Assembly: GCA_023238725.1 (NCBI GenBank)
Contig: CM041553.1
Coordinates: 21,262,001 to 21,326,000, forward strand
DNA from: Scortum barcoo
Lineage: Eukaryota > Chordata > Actinopteri > Centrarchiformes > Terapontidae
Length of the DNA: 64,000 nucleotides
Reading direction: 5' to 3'
Position numbers and translations under genes: made by a program. Below are positions 1 through 15,200 of the stretch, one piece after another (positions within the stretch are counted from its first letter, which is position 1; each line of letters opens with the position of its first letter). A model generated the notes under the pieces. It had not been told where the DNA came from and did not search any database. It saw nothing but the letters and a program-made list of their open reading frames with translations.

Positions 1-105
1 ATTTTGTGAGTTTGTTTACTGTGGATCTACTTGCTTCACAACCACTACCTGCAGTGGCATACAGTCACATATTGATTTGGGACTTCAGCATAGCGAACCA
101 CTCAC

Positions 106-271
106 TTGGAGTTGCTGCCTGAGCTGAGGGTGGTGTTAAGTGGGGCATGGTCCATCTTCTCTGCAGTCATCTCCGAGGCCGAGGCTGATGACGACTGGGA
201 CGACACAGACTCATTGCTGCCCATTGAAGTCTCATCTGTAGTAAGGCTGGAACTATCTCCCACTGATGACA
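106..271 (-). CDS. arhgap10: ARHGAP10 exon 20 (Ser/Thr-rich linker)
   Basis: Encodes VSSVGDSSSLTTDETSMGSN and then a run of Ser/Ala/Glu ending LSSGSNS. Acceptor CCCATCCAAG, donor CCAA|GTGAGT. Phase 1 in, phase 2 out. No domain; low complexity as in other GRAF linkers. The remaining exons, including SH3, are beyond position 1. Confidence 0.88.
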
Positions 272-3200
272 CTTGGATGGGAAAAAAAGGAAAGATTTGT
301 TTGAATTAATTACATATTTTCATTGATTTTATTCTACTGTAAAAGATTCAGCCTACTCAAGCTTCCTGATGATAGCTTGCCTGATAAAACAGCTGAATAA
401 TTTATCAATACATAAGGCAATGCTGCATCAACAGGGGATTTTATACATCAAACTACTGTCAAAACAGGCAAGACTTGCAACCAAGTTTGTATTGTTCATA
501 ATAATATATTTCTGCAGTCATAGACAGGAACCTACAGAAACACAAGGGAGATCTAAGCTCTTTTCATTTCAATTTTACTGTCAAGTAAAGAGCCTGCTTT
601 TGGGAAAAGGGAGGCTCAGAAGCAACTGTTAATGTTAAAAAATAAGTTTGTTTGGACCATTTTTCCCTTTTCCTGAGCAAACACAAATCAAAGTGCTTAC
701 ACCAAAAGCACATATTTACTTAAGATGAAACTGTGTTAGTGCTGGGCTTACTGCTTTGTTATTAGAATTATAATATTTAATATTGTTGTTTATAATGTAC
801 AATATGTTTCAAATTGACCAAGCAGTAATTTAAAGGCCCTGCAAGACCATAAAGGTGTTTTCAGTTATGATAAATTAGACCTGAGCTCAGTTGGAGTATG
901 GGTGAAAGCTATGACGGGAATTATGAAAGATCACCAAATGTCAATAAGAAGGCTGATAAAGGTGTAATTAGTCCATCCCTGACAGGTACAACAGGAGGAT
1001 GAGGGAGATCAATCAAGCACTGTCTGTACAATTTCAGATTGTACAGTCTTTTTGTGTAGCTCTTGCTGAAACCATGTTTATAAAGTGTTTGTGTTTTTTA
1101 AGAAGTGATCCATACATATCATTCATTGGTAAGCCTCTGCTGGCTTTGTTAATACTGCTGCTTCTGGTTTGGGAATTATCCCCAGAGTTTGCAGCTCCCC
1201 TCGGCTTTACAGAGCTTTATAGTGATTTTTAGTGAATTTTTTTGCTGTCCGGTCAACAACTTTTCATTTTTGATTCACTCTCATAGTGTCCTTTTTACCT
1301 CAGCAGGCAGCTGATTTCAGAAAAAAAAAAACTCTAAAAACCCACCATACACTACAGGCTCAGCACCAAACTGCAAACAGGCAAAGGTAGCAACTAGCTG
1401 GTGATCATAGTGGAGCGTTTAGCAGGTAAAGCACCAGATATTTCCCTCATGTAATGGGAGAAAAATGTTAAAGAACTATTACTATCTTACTTTCGTCAAA
1501 TGACCCGAGACACAACTCAGAATAAACGCTAATCTTGTGTAATTATGGATGTGTTAATGAGCAAATGTTGCTAACAAGTTCAAAAGTATAATCACAACAA
1601 ATGATACAACTGATCTGGAATAACTGACTTAAAGATATCATGTGTCTTCACTGTTCTTCTACCACCTGCTGCGTATATACTAATGCACTTCCTTACACTT
1701 GGTATGCTCTCACATCTGCAGGGATATTAGACACATGCAGAGTCACAAGAAGACTCACATGCATACATAAACACTCCTCTCTCTTCTCCATTTCATCCTC
1801 CATAAATTTGCTTTTAGCCCCTGAATGCTGAGACAACTTACTTTAAAACCATTATGTGAAAAGACAAAGGTTAAAAAAGGATTACGCCTTTCATCCCTGA
1901 TATTAAAATACCCCATGGTAAAAGCTGCCACGAGGGATGCAAAGAGAGGCAATCTAGTAAGCAGATTTAGATCCCTTTTGTATTGTGGAGGGGAAAGGAT
2001 TTGACTGGCCTCGGATCAGAAATTGAAGGAGCTAGACTGTTTGGGTCACCAGGTCACGTGATCAGCTCACCTGCACCCTGTCATTGTCTCAGACTTCATC
2101 AAGTTTGAAATCAACTGAAGGGAATTTTAAGCATTTTAAAGTAAACAAGGGCACACAAAGTCACAGATGAAAATCTCTCCACACAGAGCTACAGAAAGGA
2201 GGTGAATGAGTTCACTGCATCATCTGTGGACACCTGTGGTAAACTAGTAAACAGTATAACAATGAATGAGTGAGTGAATGAATTCAGAGCCCAGCAGGAA
2301 TATGAGGTAAATAGACTAATTTGCCAGTTTATTAGATACACCAAGCTAAACATATAATGCAGTCTAATACAACGGCCCTGCAATACATCATGAAGATTAA
2401 AATGATTAAAATAAGTTTTGTTTGTTGAGGATATATTTTCTGTTGCAGGAGCTGTATCATGTTGTACAGATATGTGTTAGTTATTTAGCTTACCTTTATT
2501 GATATAAATGAGGGATACCTAATAAACTGGCAACTGGGTATATCTTCATAATATGGGCACACAAGTTTCTCATTTGTGATCTAAAATGAACACAAATTAG
2601 TATCAGATTAAATATGTGCTTTAGGCTGCTGTATATGAGATTATAAAGTAAACTGGTAGCATCATCTGACAGCAATACACACTGCAAAATAAACAGTTGC
2701 AGGGTCATGGTGAATTTAAATAGGCAAACTGGGTTCAATATATTACATTTTTAATACCCTTTTGTCTTGATGTCTGACTGAGGTAAGTCAATATACTTTC
2801 AGACTGCTTCAAGACAAGACAGGTAGCTGGCTAGCTAGCTACATCCATGAAAAACACAGTAAAAGGCTTATGAGGTTCTTGTACATCAACTTAAAGAAAC
2901 AGAAAAACACTTAGGAAATCCACACATTTCTTTGCTCTTTGTGAAAAAAACTTGCTCTGACTGCTCCCAGAAATCGCTATGGCAGCTTCTGTATCAACTA
3001 AAAATGTCATCTGTGGGATGGAAACTTATCAAAATCAAAATTATCAAAATTAAACAATGAACAAAAGGGACATTCATGTTGATTATCAGGCTAATATACA
3101 TTTGTATGTGGACGTTATGTTTGCTTATTTTACAGAATAACAGATTGTCGATGTTCTGTTCACTTATGCACACTGATATTTCAAGAACAGTGAACTAGTT

Positions 3201-6200
3201 TGTGTTATTATTTTAAGAGCATGAATTGCTGATCATGAGCATGCACAAATGCTCAAACACATTCACCCCGATACCTGCTAAAAAGAAGAAAAGACCAATC
3301 TTACATCTAGTGCACAGAAATCTCATTGCTCAAGTTTATATAATGAGATTTCTGTGCACTAGAATAATTCTGCATGATTTCATGGTGATTAAGTCTTTTG
3401 CCCGACTCGGTTCCTTTAATATATTCAGAGGCGTGAAAATGTACAGGTGCACATATGTATGTCTCTTACCATTCTGAATGTCTAAAGCTTGAGGATTGTA
3501 GACAGCCAAGGGCCGATTCTGTCGATTCAGCTTCTTGGACTGCCTTGTGGGAGCAGGGAATACTGGGGCAGCAGGTGAAAGAGGGCACGACTCCGGAGCA
3601 TCTGCAAAGATCTGAATACACAATGCGAATAAGTCTCCACCAAGACAAAAGTCACAGTGCAGATACTTGGAAAGTGTTGAGCAGCAGCCGCAGCATGTCC
3701 TCAACTGACCTCACTTAGTGAACAGGTTTGAAAGGCTTTATATAGCTGGAGATGAATGGAAAAGGCCATTTGCAGCCACAGCATGTGCTCCTAGGGAAAG
3801 CTGAGCAGCTCATTGATTGGACCCTAAAAACTGCATGTGAGAAGATTTTGTTTGTGCCAAAATAAACGAGCAGCTCCACATGTAAAGCAATCACATCCCG
3901 TCCAGAAATCTGGGTCTAAGTTAAGGTGACATTTCTCCTCAGAGAAAATGACCCACTCTCTGAAAGAGTGGAGAGTAAAATAAACAGGGATTGGGCTCGA
4001 GGAGAGCTGGCCAACTAGCGCAGCCTGTTTACACCGGGCCGTGTTTACATATAAACTTCAGATGTGGAGTTAAAAGAGAATAGGGCTGCAGAGGAGAGGA
4101 AGTCTCAGCAGAGCCTCAGAAAGGATCACAGACGAGGAGAGAGAGGGAGAGAGTGGAGGGAGGTGGGGAAGGGAGGAGAGGGAGGAAGTGGCAGAGAAAG
4201 TGAGACAGAGTGTGAACGGGAGAGGCAGACACAGAGGAGGGGGCATGAGAGAGAGAAAGTTTGTAGGAGAAAGGCAGATAGAAAAAGTGAGAAATCTGAT
4301 ATGGCTGAGAGTTTCTGCTGCCTCCCTCTCTCCCTCTCGCCTCTCTCTGCAGATGGAGGTGAATGTAAAACAGACTCTACTGTTGGTATCTGGGGGTATC
4401 AAGAGTCTAGAGTGGGACTAAGCTGTGAGGGAAGTTAATGCCTGTCTGTCTGTCTGCTCAACTTTTCCCCTGCTCTAACACGCTGTACTTTCCAAAATGC
4501 TCTTGCTGCATTCTAACACCACATCCTTTATCACCTGGACGGTGTTGGACACCTCTGGGTAGTCTCAGAGACTAGCAGTATACACTGTGCTGCTGGTGTT
4601 GTTTTAGCACATTTGTATACCCTGCTGCTTCTCACCAGGCCTCTGTATTCTCTCACACCCCATTTTAGATTTGTGAGCTTGGGTGGAGACATTAGTCACA
4701 ACACACATCATCTTCCATTTAATGAAGCTGGAGGGCGAAAAAATAAAAAATAAAGAATAAATCACTAAAAGCTCCTGGTTTCATCTGATTCTACGCAGAG
4801 TGCAGCGCTGCTCCAAACAGATTAGAAAACTAATCTCAAGCCTTTTTTCTCTTTTGACACAGACAATTATCCCCCCTTTGAGGATTGTCACTGATTAATG
4901 ACATTCAGGGGAGATTACATGATCCAATGAACTACAGGTTATGAAACAACCCATAGACAAAATAAATGTATTCAGGCAGGCAAATGACCTTCCAAATATA
5001 ATAAAATGTATATGATAATCTACAGTATAATCAACCCACTGAAAATGAAGAGAAAACCATGTGTTTAATCCTGGTATGAGCACTTGGGGCTCCCCCTATT
5101 GGCCAGATTAAAAACTAGTGGATGATAAACAACTGTCTAAATCCTCTGTGCATTAATAACTGGATGAAGGGTATGTTGTCCCGAGGGTTTAAGTTGGTAT
5201 AACTCTCATTATCTGAGAACTTTATTTACACTCATTATTTTGTACAGCAAGCAATAAATGCAATACATATACATCCAAACAGACCATCAGGCAGCCATTA
5301 TTTAATATGATGCATTTTTACTGCTAGAACACTTGCTCAAAGACACCAACTTTAAGGTGGATAAGGCATGATTTTATACACAAGTTTAAAACAGACCCAA
5401 CAAACGGGACCTTCATGGGAGAGGAGCATCACATCCACACTAATTGAGACTCTTACTCTGCCCAAATGAAATCCTGGTGTCAGGTACAGCACAGTGTGTG
5501 CACCTCTCTGCCAACAGAAACTGCCAAATCGAAACTAAGAGCAAAAACACAAAACTTCAAAACAATGGTAAGAGAGTGCTCAGTGCCAAGAAACCAGGAC
5601 TCACACACATTAGATCTTTTGCTTCGCTTGCACATTTATTATCCTTCAGTATCAAGTAATTACACGCCACCCAGGTTGGTAAACACAAAGGAGCTGTGTG
5701 TAGCTTACTGATGCCATGTCACCTGATCCAGATTTCATTTGGTGCTATCATTGCACCTTGTGTTGCCTGGGGTGTCATGCTTTTAGTAAATATGGTTCTG
5801 GATGGCAAGTGAATACACAATTATGCAAAAAATGTTGACAGAATTACTAAGTAGAGTCAGCGCAGCAAAGATTTGACCAATCAAAAACAGACATTTTGGG
5901 AGAAGACAGAACATAATACAATAGAAAGACTTTGTCTCTTTTCTTATAGACGTGGCACTAATTACCTCCACTAGAAGATAGAGTGCTGTGAGCAGACACT
6001 TCCAATTTTCAGGGAGTGTTCAGTTTCAAGTGTGTTACTTTGCGATAGCACAGTCAATACTGCACAGCATGTCTGGCAAATCCCAGTTTTGCGTGTTACC
6101 TTTTCATGGTGTTCAATGAGGATCTCCACCACAATGTTCTGGAACTTAAGATCCATGATGGCAGCGACGGTCTCCTCCTGTGGCCTCATTAACGTGGGGC

Positions 6201-9200
6201 CAAACACAACGCCCAGGTTGGCCACCGTCATCAGGTTCAGTTTGCTGTGAGCCGCAACACTGAGGAAGATAACAACTCACATTATACACTTTTTACTCCA
6301 ACTTACTGACTTCACCGATATGATTCGTTTTTTTGGGACAAAAGACTGTACTGAAGTGAGAAACAAAGACCTCTGATTCATTCTTGATGTTCTGGTTAAG
6401 ATTCAACAAGGGACGACTGAACTCTTGAGGGATAGAATAAATACAAACAAAGAAAAACTGGGTGAAACTATGCTGCACTGTATCTGTAAGGTGTTGCTAT
6501 TCAAAGGAGTTTTAGAAAACTGAAAAGAAAAAAAAAGTATGAGAGCAAAGAGGAAAATGTATCCAAAAGTGGTGGCAAATGTTAACTATTGCCTGATTAT
6601 TCCAGTATGTATCTGTTCTTCCTATAAATTGCACTATTAGTATTATCAAACAATATCAAACATCCCAAATTCCTCAACAGATAAAATGAGATCAAGATTG
6701 CAATCTTGATGGATAACTTTAAACCTTCTCTTGATTGTTTTCTTTCTGTGTATCACTTCTTCATTTTTTTGCACTTAGCAACAGCATATTTTCTTTATTG
6801 CATTTTTTCTTTATTTCCCACATCACAGAAGCACATGAGACCGTGAATACCTAAAGCAGGCTCTGCGTTTTGAGATAAAATGACAACAAAAATAAGGGCT
6901 TTTAGCACATCTTATGACATTTTACATTTTTGCCAACAACAGTAAGCTGTAGCAAATCCAAGCCAATACTCTTAAATCCAAACATTAATTTGTCCTGCAT
7001 GCACACTTTGGCCTTCACAGATACCCATACTGAATGTAATATCAAATGAGAGGATTTGTAAATGTGGACTACTTGAAGTTACACGTCACTGATCAGGAAT
7101 TCCTAATCAATTCCAACAAATATGAAGACTTCTGGCAGTGAATATTCTGATTATTTTAACAACAAATTAATGAAATTTGACTCGGAGGAATGAGTCATTT
7201 CATTTCATGTCTTCTAGATCAGTTTTGAAATCAACACGCCTTCAGTAGATGAAACTTAATCTCAAGAGGTCGAAAAAAGGGAGAAAAAAAAACCCTTTAT
7301 TTGAAGGAAAAAAAAGTTATGCGGACAGGTGAAGAGATTTTACACTCAAAATGATGATATGCAGTGCATCTGCAGAGAGAGACAGTTTAAATAGCTTCAA
7401 AGGATGCCTTTGAAGACAAAAACATTGGTGACAACTCACATTTATAACATCTCTGAAACCATTTCAGATAGCAGTGTGAAATTCTGGCTTTGCTTCCTTC
7501 CCCTGCAGGACATGCACACACGCCAACTTCAGAAAAATATTCGAGTCTCTCCAGTCTGGAGAATTTCACGCTGGATAATCCAAATTCAATTTCAATAGCG
7601 CTGCCTTTTTACCAGAGCCTGATTCTGCAGCGGGTTTCTATGAAATAAGATCCACCAGACTTTCACTGCCTCAGGGAAGAGGGATTATTTACTTATCTTC
7701 AATTTGCTCATATTTAGTTTATAAAAAGCTTGCTGAGGTAAAACCTTGTGATGTTAGCTAACATTATTTCTTAAATCTTTCTTCCTATCTAATCTCACAA
7801 ATGGAGTGATGCACAATAGTGGTCCATCCAGGGGTATACAGAGTAATCTCAAGAGAGGGCTTAATTTGAGAGGTCCATTTTATTTCACTTCACTGGTGGG
7901 CTGCACAACGGCATGCTGAACAGGTACAGTGTGCTACACAACCTTCCTGCAACAACTTGAAATACACACCAAAGTGACCCAAGAAAAAGGCATAAAAAAA
8001 TGTTAAGATGCTTGCAGCATCAATTTTCTTACCCAGAAGTCACTGAGTAGACAGAGAAGAGATGGAGTGACAGCAGGGAAGGGGGAGTGAAGAGAGTGGG
8101 AGTGAGGGAGAGAGAGAGGAGAGAGAGAAAAAGCATGTGGAGTGAGAATGAGGAGATAGACAGGAAGAGCAGAAAGAGAGAAGTGAGAGAGAGAGGGGGG
8201 GTGGAGACTGGGTGAACTATGACCAAGGAACTATGAACACTCACTTGGCCAGATGCTTCATAAGCAGCCCGAGGACTTGTCGATTCCTCTCCGGTAGTTT
8301 GTGGACCAGGCAGTGGACGGCTTGGATACGAGACTCTGGACTACCGCCCTCTGTTCAAACGGAGAGGCAGCCATGCGCTCGCATTAAAATCTAAATGGAT
8401 TTCTCTGTGCTCCTCAGGTGGCGAAGAGCCAACGCAGCTGCGACTAAATACTGTACAACATTAGCAAACTTAAAGAGATGATTATACACTACATACACTG
8501 ATACATACAGAGTTTAAGGTATAGAAACACCAAATAAAAGTTATTTAGTGGGAGAACTGTGAAAAATGAAAGAACCCTATAATACCTCAAAAGCCCCTAA
8601 AAAACTATATGGATACTTTGTAAAAAAGGTTAGAGGACCTTTAAGGGCAATATAATGAGAGGCTGTCACCCTCATGTATAAAGGTTAGAGGAAGATATAT
8701 TCCAGTTTAAATAAGTGAAGAAAAGGTGTGATAGTGATATATGGTCTGAAACCTCCCAGAATTTGGCAGCAGGGACCACTATGCTGGCGAAGGAGATAGC
8801 TTTACGTTACTGTCGCTACCGTATAAAAGGGTTGTGTTAAAACCCCCAAGATCATCTCTTAAACATTTCCTCACACATGGGCATCTGACCGCCCACACAC
8901 AAACACACACACACATTCACAGACACACAAAATATCATTACTATGGGAACGACAAGGATTTAAACATGGAAAAAGCCTCTTATGGTTGCTGTCATCCATC
9001 AAAAAAAATATTCATTGCTAATCCATTTTTTCCCCCTCGTTATGAGGGCATTGCGAGCGCCTGATAAAAATGTCAACCTGATCCAATTATAGCACTTGTT
9101 GTAATAAGATTCAAGTTTGGCTTGCTTTAAAAACATTTCATACATAAATGATGTTATGTGGGCGAAAAAAAATTGTCTTTTTTTTTGCTGTTCAAGGTCA

Positions 9201-12200
9201 CTTGCTGGACCATTTGAGGGCATGCAAATTACAACATATTTATCATTTTAAACCTTTTAACCTTTACTGGCTTATTTGGCCACATGTTTCAGTTAAAATG
9301 GACAGTAATTAGAAACAGAAACACAGTGTTGTAAAATTGTCAAGAATGTAAAGTATATCTAAGCAAAAGTTAGCTGAAAGGGTCTATTGGTCAACCAGAG
9401 TGGATCAACTGTATTTACTGGAAGTCAACTACAAAAATATTTACATTTTTCACAAAAAAAGAGGGGGAGAGTGTTCTCAGATGGTGGGATTTACTACCAC
9501 ATTATGTTAGTGAGTGAAGAGTACTAACTAAACCAAGTAAGGAGACAAAAGTTAGAGTATTAAATATAACATTTAAAGATTCCTGTCAAGTGTTTAAAAG
9601 TCTAAAGATGAGGAATACTGTGGATACATCCTAATCAGTAGTCAAGCTGTATGTCATGACTACGAATCAGTTTCTTACAGGGGACAGAATTGGTAAAATG
9701 TTTACAAAAGGTTCATAAAAAAGTAATTTAACTGTTTTTTCACTTGACTGTATGTTTTCAATAACTCACTGAAGAACAAACCATTGGGCCCCAGTGCCTT
9801 CACTGAACTAAAAATGTCCGATAAGACGCATGTATACACTGCTGTTTGCCTGTAGTGTGTGCTCAGATTAAGTGGTGGTATGAGAGGTGGTCAAACTTAC
9901 TCGCAGGGCTAATAAACCCTTTGTAAAGTCCATAGGTCATCAACGGCTCAGGAAGGCTCCTTCAAAGAGATAGAGAGAAAGAGAGAAGGGTGGGGGGAAG
10001 GAGAAGTAAGAGTTGAAGTGAGCGAGGGGGGACAGAAATAGCCGGCGCACTGTTTTATAGGGTCTGCACACAGCAATGATTAATGTGGCCAGGCCAGGGG
10101 ATGGAATTAGATGGCGCACGCATTGAGATAACCAAGTTCATCTGAAGGTACTTTCACACTGCAGCTGGCCAGTGGCCAAAGGTACTTAGCCTCAGAGGAA
10201 ACTGAGATTGACCCTGCTTTATTCCAGCAGGCCAGACACAAAGTAAAAGACGAGCCAGAGCAACACTCAGCGTGGTTTAATATAGCATAACAATATGGAT
10301 ATGCCAGGTTAGCTTAAACTGTGTTTAAAAAGGACTAAATGTTGCGGCGAGTCGTGCCCTCCTTCACTTTAGAGGTTGAGTCCACAGCCCGTTATATCAA
10401 ACTGCTTCTTTTAAAGGGTCAAAGTTTATAATCAGTTCATAATTATCTTAACCCCTCTGAACAGGAATAATAGAAAAATATAAAAAACACCCAGCAATGG
10501 CAACTTAAAATGACATGAAAAACACTATTAGGATTTTATGTTAACACTTATTAACCAAAATCCAAAAGAAATGTAAAATTTATGGCTTTGATATTTTTAT
10601 ACTTGTATTGGGATTTTTAGCACTGTCAATTAAACTGCTGCCAATTACTGAAAAACAGCTTTCAATATTTTGATCATAACAAATATTTTGCTTTTGTAAT
10701 TTTGCATTGAAATCGGTTTTCACAATAATAACATGAATAAACTGATTTAACTCTGCAAGTAAAAGAGCAGATAAATCCAAATAGGTAATCATTCAGCACT
10801 TTTTTTGATAGTGCATGACAACACTGATTGATGTGGGTAAAAATACCCAAAAAAGTAAACATCAGCTTCCTATGGGTATTTTTACAGTGTTTGTAAGGAA
10901 AACAAGGAGAGTCCAGAAAATACAACTTTGCTTTCATTTAAATAAGCAAAGCCAAGTCAATTTTTCTGCTAACTGTGCGTTTACTAAAACAAATAGGCAT
11001 TTAAATGTAAAATGCCTCAGCTCCTTGCAACTAAAGCACATTTTTAATCTTTGAACTTCATCCACACTACCTGTCAACCTGGAGGGAGTTGGTGAATGTG
11101 GATCAAGCATGCAGTAAGCAATGTGACCTCGCAAGGAGTTAATTATACAAAGGCACTTTGCATAATTAACTCCTGTCGTCACTTTAAAAAAAGACAGCCG
11201 ACAACGAATGAAAAGTTTCATGTTCATGTGAATAGAGGCTTTATCATATTCGTCAAAGGAGAGATACAAAAAAAAAACACCACTCCATTAACCACCAGGG
11301 TAGACGTAGGTAAAAAGGGGATGTGCTCACAAAACAGCAACTCTTAATAAAAGTGTTTGGTTTGGCTTACAAGATGAATCAAAATGAAAATTACGCACCA
11401 AGCCCAGGTTGAATGAATCACTACAAGGGCAACAACTTATGAAACTTAACTTACATCTCAAATTATGCTCAGGAGTTCAACAAAATAATTTTGTTGTGAG
11501 TAAAGTGATCACAACATTATTCAGGAAACAATAAGAAATATCAACAATGCTTTCTGTGTAGAAACTGACTGTTTTAGGCCTGTTTCAGTTTTCAATAATA
11601 TATGACAAAAGTAAAGAATAAAATATCACATTTGAGTAGCAGAAACAAGTGAATACTGGTATTTTTGTTACAAACATGAGTAAAAAATGAATTGATTATC
11701 AAATTAACATTCAGTCAATCGACTAATCAATTAATTAACTAATTGCTGCAGCTCTAGATGATATATATTTGTTTCACGTGTCTGTGTGTGTCCTTCATGC
11801 CACTGATCCTTACCTCAGATAAAGCTTCAATGCACTCGTTATCGTCTTCACATCCCAGTCCTCACTGGCAGACAAATCCACTTCGTTGCTCTTCTCATCT
11901 GAATGAATCACAATCACCAAACAAGTTCTCACAAGACAACTCTTTGACTGAAGCAACAACACAAACCACCACCACACTTTTCTTTTTGCACTAAGCAGCC
12001 AAAGGCTCTGTGTGATTTTGTGGGCTGCCTAGAAGGTACAAATATGTAATATAAATATGTAACTTGTAATTAACCATATGAGGATAAAAGCAGTGCAACT
12101 AGCCTTGGGGGTCAAGTCTAGCCCCAGTGGATATGGAAGGAAATTTCAGCTTCTGTAGAGGGCTGCTGGTTCTATACTCATTACAAGTTTAATTAATCCC

Positions 12201-15200
12201 TTACTACTTCATAGGCTCCACAGGGACTCCAAGGCTGCGTTGTGCTGAAAATTCAGGGGGCTTTAGTCACACCTTAAGTAACCTCTGATGAATTACAAGA
12301 GGATGTGGAAGTGCAATGTGTCAGTGAAGTGTTGGGAGTCAGACACATGTACTGTACAGGGCTCAGGTCACCGCACACACTTTAACTTTGTGGGTGGTCT
12401 GTACTCCCAGGAAATGTATTATTTTTATTTCATCTAAGCACCGCAGTGAGGAGCGAGTATGTGTTTCCCACCTGCTCACTCCATAAAATGCAATGCAATT
12501 CGTGTTGAGACTGAAAATCCAAAACACAAAGATCCATTGCAAAAGGAGAGTAAGTCAAACTAGAAAAACATGAATGTCGCCATGATTTCAAAATGAAGGA
12601 CAAGCAGATTGACAGTCCAAGATAACCTTCATATCATGTATTCAACCTAAATAAATATCTTAGACATTTTAGACATCTGAAGTCATCAATGAAAGCGACT
12701 CATGGATCTGTAACATACACATTTTGGCATGTTGAATGGTATCAAAATTTAAAAAAGGAGAAAATGCAGGGTTCCAAGAAAGTACGCAAATCTGGCAGCT
12801 TTAACAGCCAAGTGCTGTCGCAAGGTCTACTTGCTTCCTGTATGCTCAAGTTATGACCAATTATGACTTTTGTTTTCTTTCTTTTCTTTTAAATTATCTT
12901 GTGACCCATCATGCTGCAAGTCTGCTTCCTTGGAAGGGCTTGTCAGATTGTCAAATAGCATCGAGGGCTGTGTCCCGAACCTTTTTGGTAACCTTCCTAA
13001 AACTGACAATCTGACATTCACGCCCACTTCACGCTGTGATTGGCCAGCAGTGTGGAGGTGAGAAAAAGAGCCTCTCGAGCTCCTTTTTTTCCTTCTTTAC
13101 ACAATTATTTCCGTCACTTTTCATGTGAACAACCGACACTATGAAAGTCTTCCAGGAGAGAATGTCTGAAAGTCAGCACCGTTATATTTAAACGATATTG
13201 CGTCCCCCTCCTTTCTTTGGCGGCCAGCTCTTCACTTCTCCTTCAAGCGTGGCCATTTGGAACAACTATAAACCACAGACTGTATATAAAGATGCACGTC
13301 ACGTCTCCACTTCCTCCAACTGTACAATAATGATGCCAAAATATTCCAGATACAAATGCTGCAATCTTATGCTGGTGACGTCATTGAGAACGAGAGTCTG
13401 TGCAGTAGTGATGGGGTACTAAGCCACAGTATCGAGGGTCCTGCCCACACACTGGCCCAACTCAAGTGATAATCAATTATTAGTAACTCCTGTCTAAATG
13501 TCACCTCAGAGGAGCTTTGACAGCTGTCAATCATGGTGTCACACACCGTTTTTTATAGCATCAAACAACTCATCCAACCTTATCAGAAAATATAAGGATA
13601 TGAACTCCCTAAAATGACAGAAATTTGATACATACTTTGATTTTCTTAGTTTGGCAGGGGCAGTGTTTGTACTGCAGCCAGCCACCAGGGGGCAATCCAG
13701 ATGTTTTGGCTCCACTTTTGCGCAGCTGTCATGACATTCATCTTTATTTCCAGTCTAGAAACTGTTTTGAACTGATATCATTTAGCAGAAGTAGGAATAA
13801 ACATAAACCTTGTAAGCCCTCTGGAATAAACAGGCCTCCATGTTTAGACACAACATCATCTGGTGTTCAATACACGGTCAATTCCACCTTAAACCGTGAA
13901 AATGTGGAATGTATTGAGTAGTTCTCTGGAAACATCTCAGAGCATTACTCAAAATTGCCTCGCTCTGCAATTATATCTATAGAACTAAGAAGTCTAACTC
14001 AGCAACTATTAGAGCCGTATCCCGACCCACACGGCATGCTGCCCTGCCACATACTGTACAACAGACAGGTCAGAGACAGAGGGGATGGAGCTCACTTTTA
14101 CAGTCTTCTTATAATGCTGCCTGACATTCAATAGGTGCCGCTCTCTTTGTTTGTTCTGTAATATGATGGGAGACTCGTTTTCTATCACTCTGTCCTCTCT
14201 GATTGGACCCTGGCCATGTCGGTGGGTGAGAGATGAAAAGGAGGAGGAGTGGGAGGATCCAAAGTCTTTCTTCAGGGTTTAAAGCTCGCTTCACCCACTC
14301 ACTGTGAACTGTTGTATTCATGAAATGTTTGTGAATGTGCTTGTTTGTGGAGCAGTAGCATTACCTCTGTCATATACATTAGTCATTTCAGGCACAAAAT
14401 GTAAGTATGTTTATATACATTCTTCAGTATATGGTCAATCAGCAATCCAAAATGTGCAAACATTAAAGTGCAAGAATCTGTATTTTCCACTGCTTCAATA
14501 AAATGGGGAATATTTATACCACAAATGAACACTTCTTTTGCAATTTTCACGCTTTAAAGAAACTTCTTAAAGTGTCGCAGCAGAGTGTTAATGGAGTCTA
14601 CAGCATGAGTCGGCAGGTTGGGAGGCTGGAAGGTTTTGGAGAGGAAGCTGAGACAAGCTGGCGGCTGCCTGAGTTTGTTGTCATTCTGAACACAGCTGAA
14701 AGCGAGCTGGTGTCTGCTGGAGAGGGCAGGAAACTAAAGAGCAGTCAGGGAGCAATGGAAAGGACAGAGGACAAGCTCTATAGAAAAGGAGATGAGTGAA
14801 AGGGATTGAAGACGAGTGAGAGGCATAAAGGAGATCAAGAAAGGCGACCGACAGACTGAGCCAGCCACGAGCACGAGAGGCCATCTTAACGGCGTGTTAA
14901 TGAAGGATGTGGATGGGAGGGACCCTGTTTGGCTGTCTGGAGGATATAAAACTGAATGGAAGTGAGGCACTTGTTGCACTTTAGAGAGACGTGGTCCTGA
15001 TAGGTTGAGACATGGTTCTGATTGTCAGCCGCTATCTTTTTAATATCGCCCCGGCAGACACATCCATTACGTCAGCACATTCTACTAACTAGAGGCAACG
15101 TAATATCACAGAGATAGTGCAGTAGCATATAAATTAAAAATTTAACTTTGTTCAGCTCTTACCAGCAACTCTCTGTGCAAATACATTTTCAGAGCGGAAA

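Larger units (their letters stand above)
272..3469. other. arhgap10: ARHGAP10 intron 19 (no other gene seen)
   Basis: About 3.2 kb. It holds the MITE-like repeat at 2321-2533 and the hairpin at 3306-3363. The rest is AT-rich with no conserved coding signal. Confidence 0.8.

Noticed and set aside
4064..4438. Open frames of 77-124 codons in a GA-rich tract
   Set aside because: Low-complexity Arg/Glu or Ser/Leu repeats caused by the purine tract, present in three frames.
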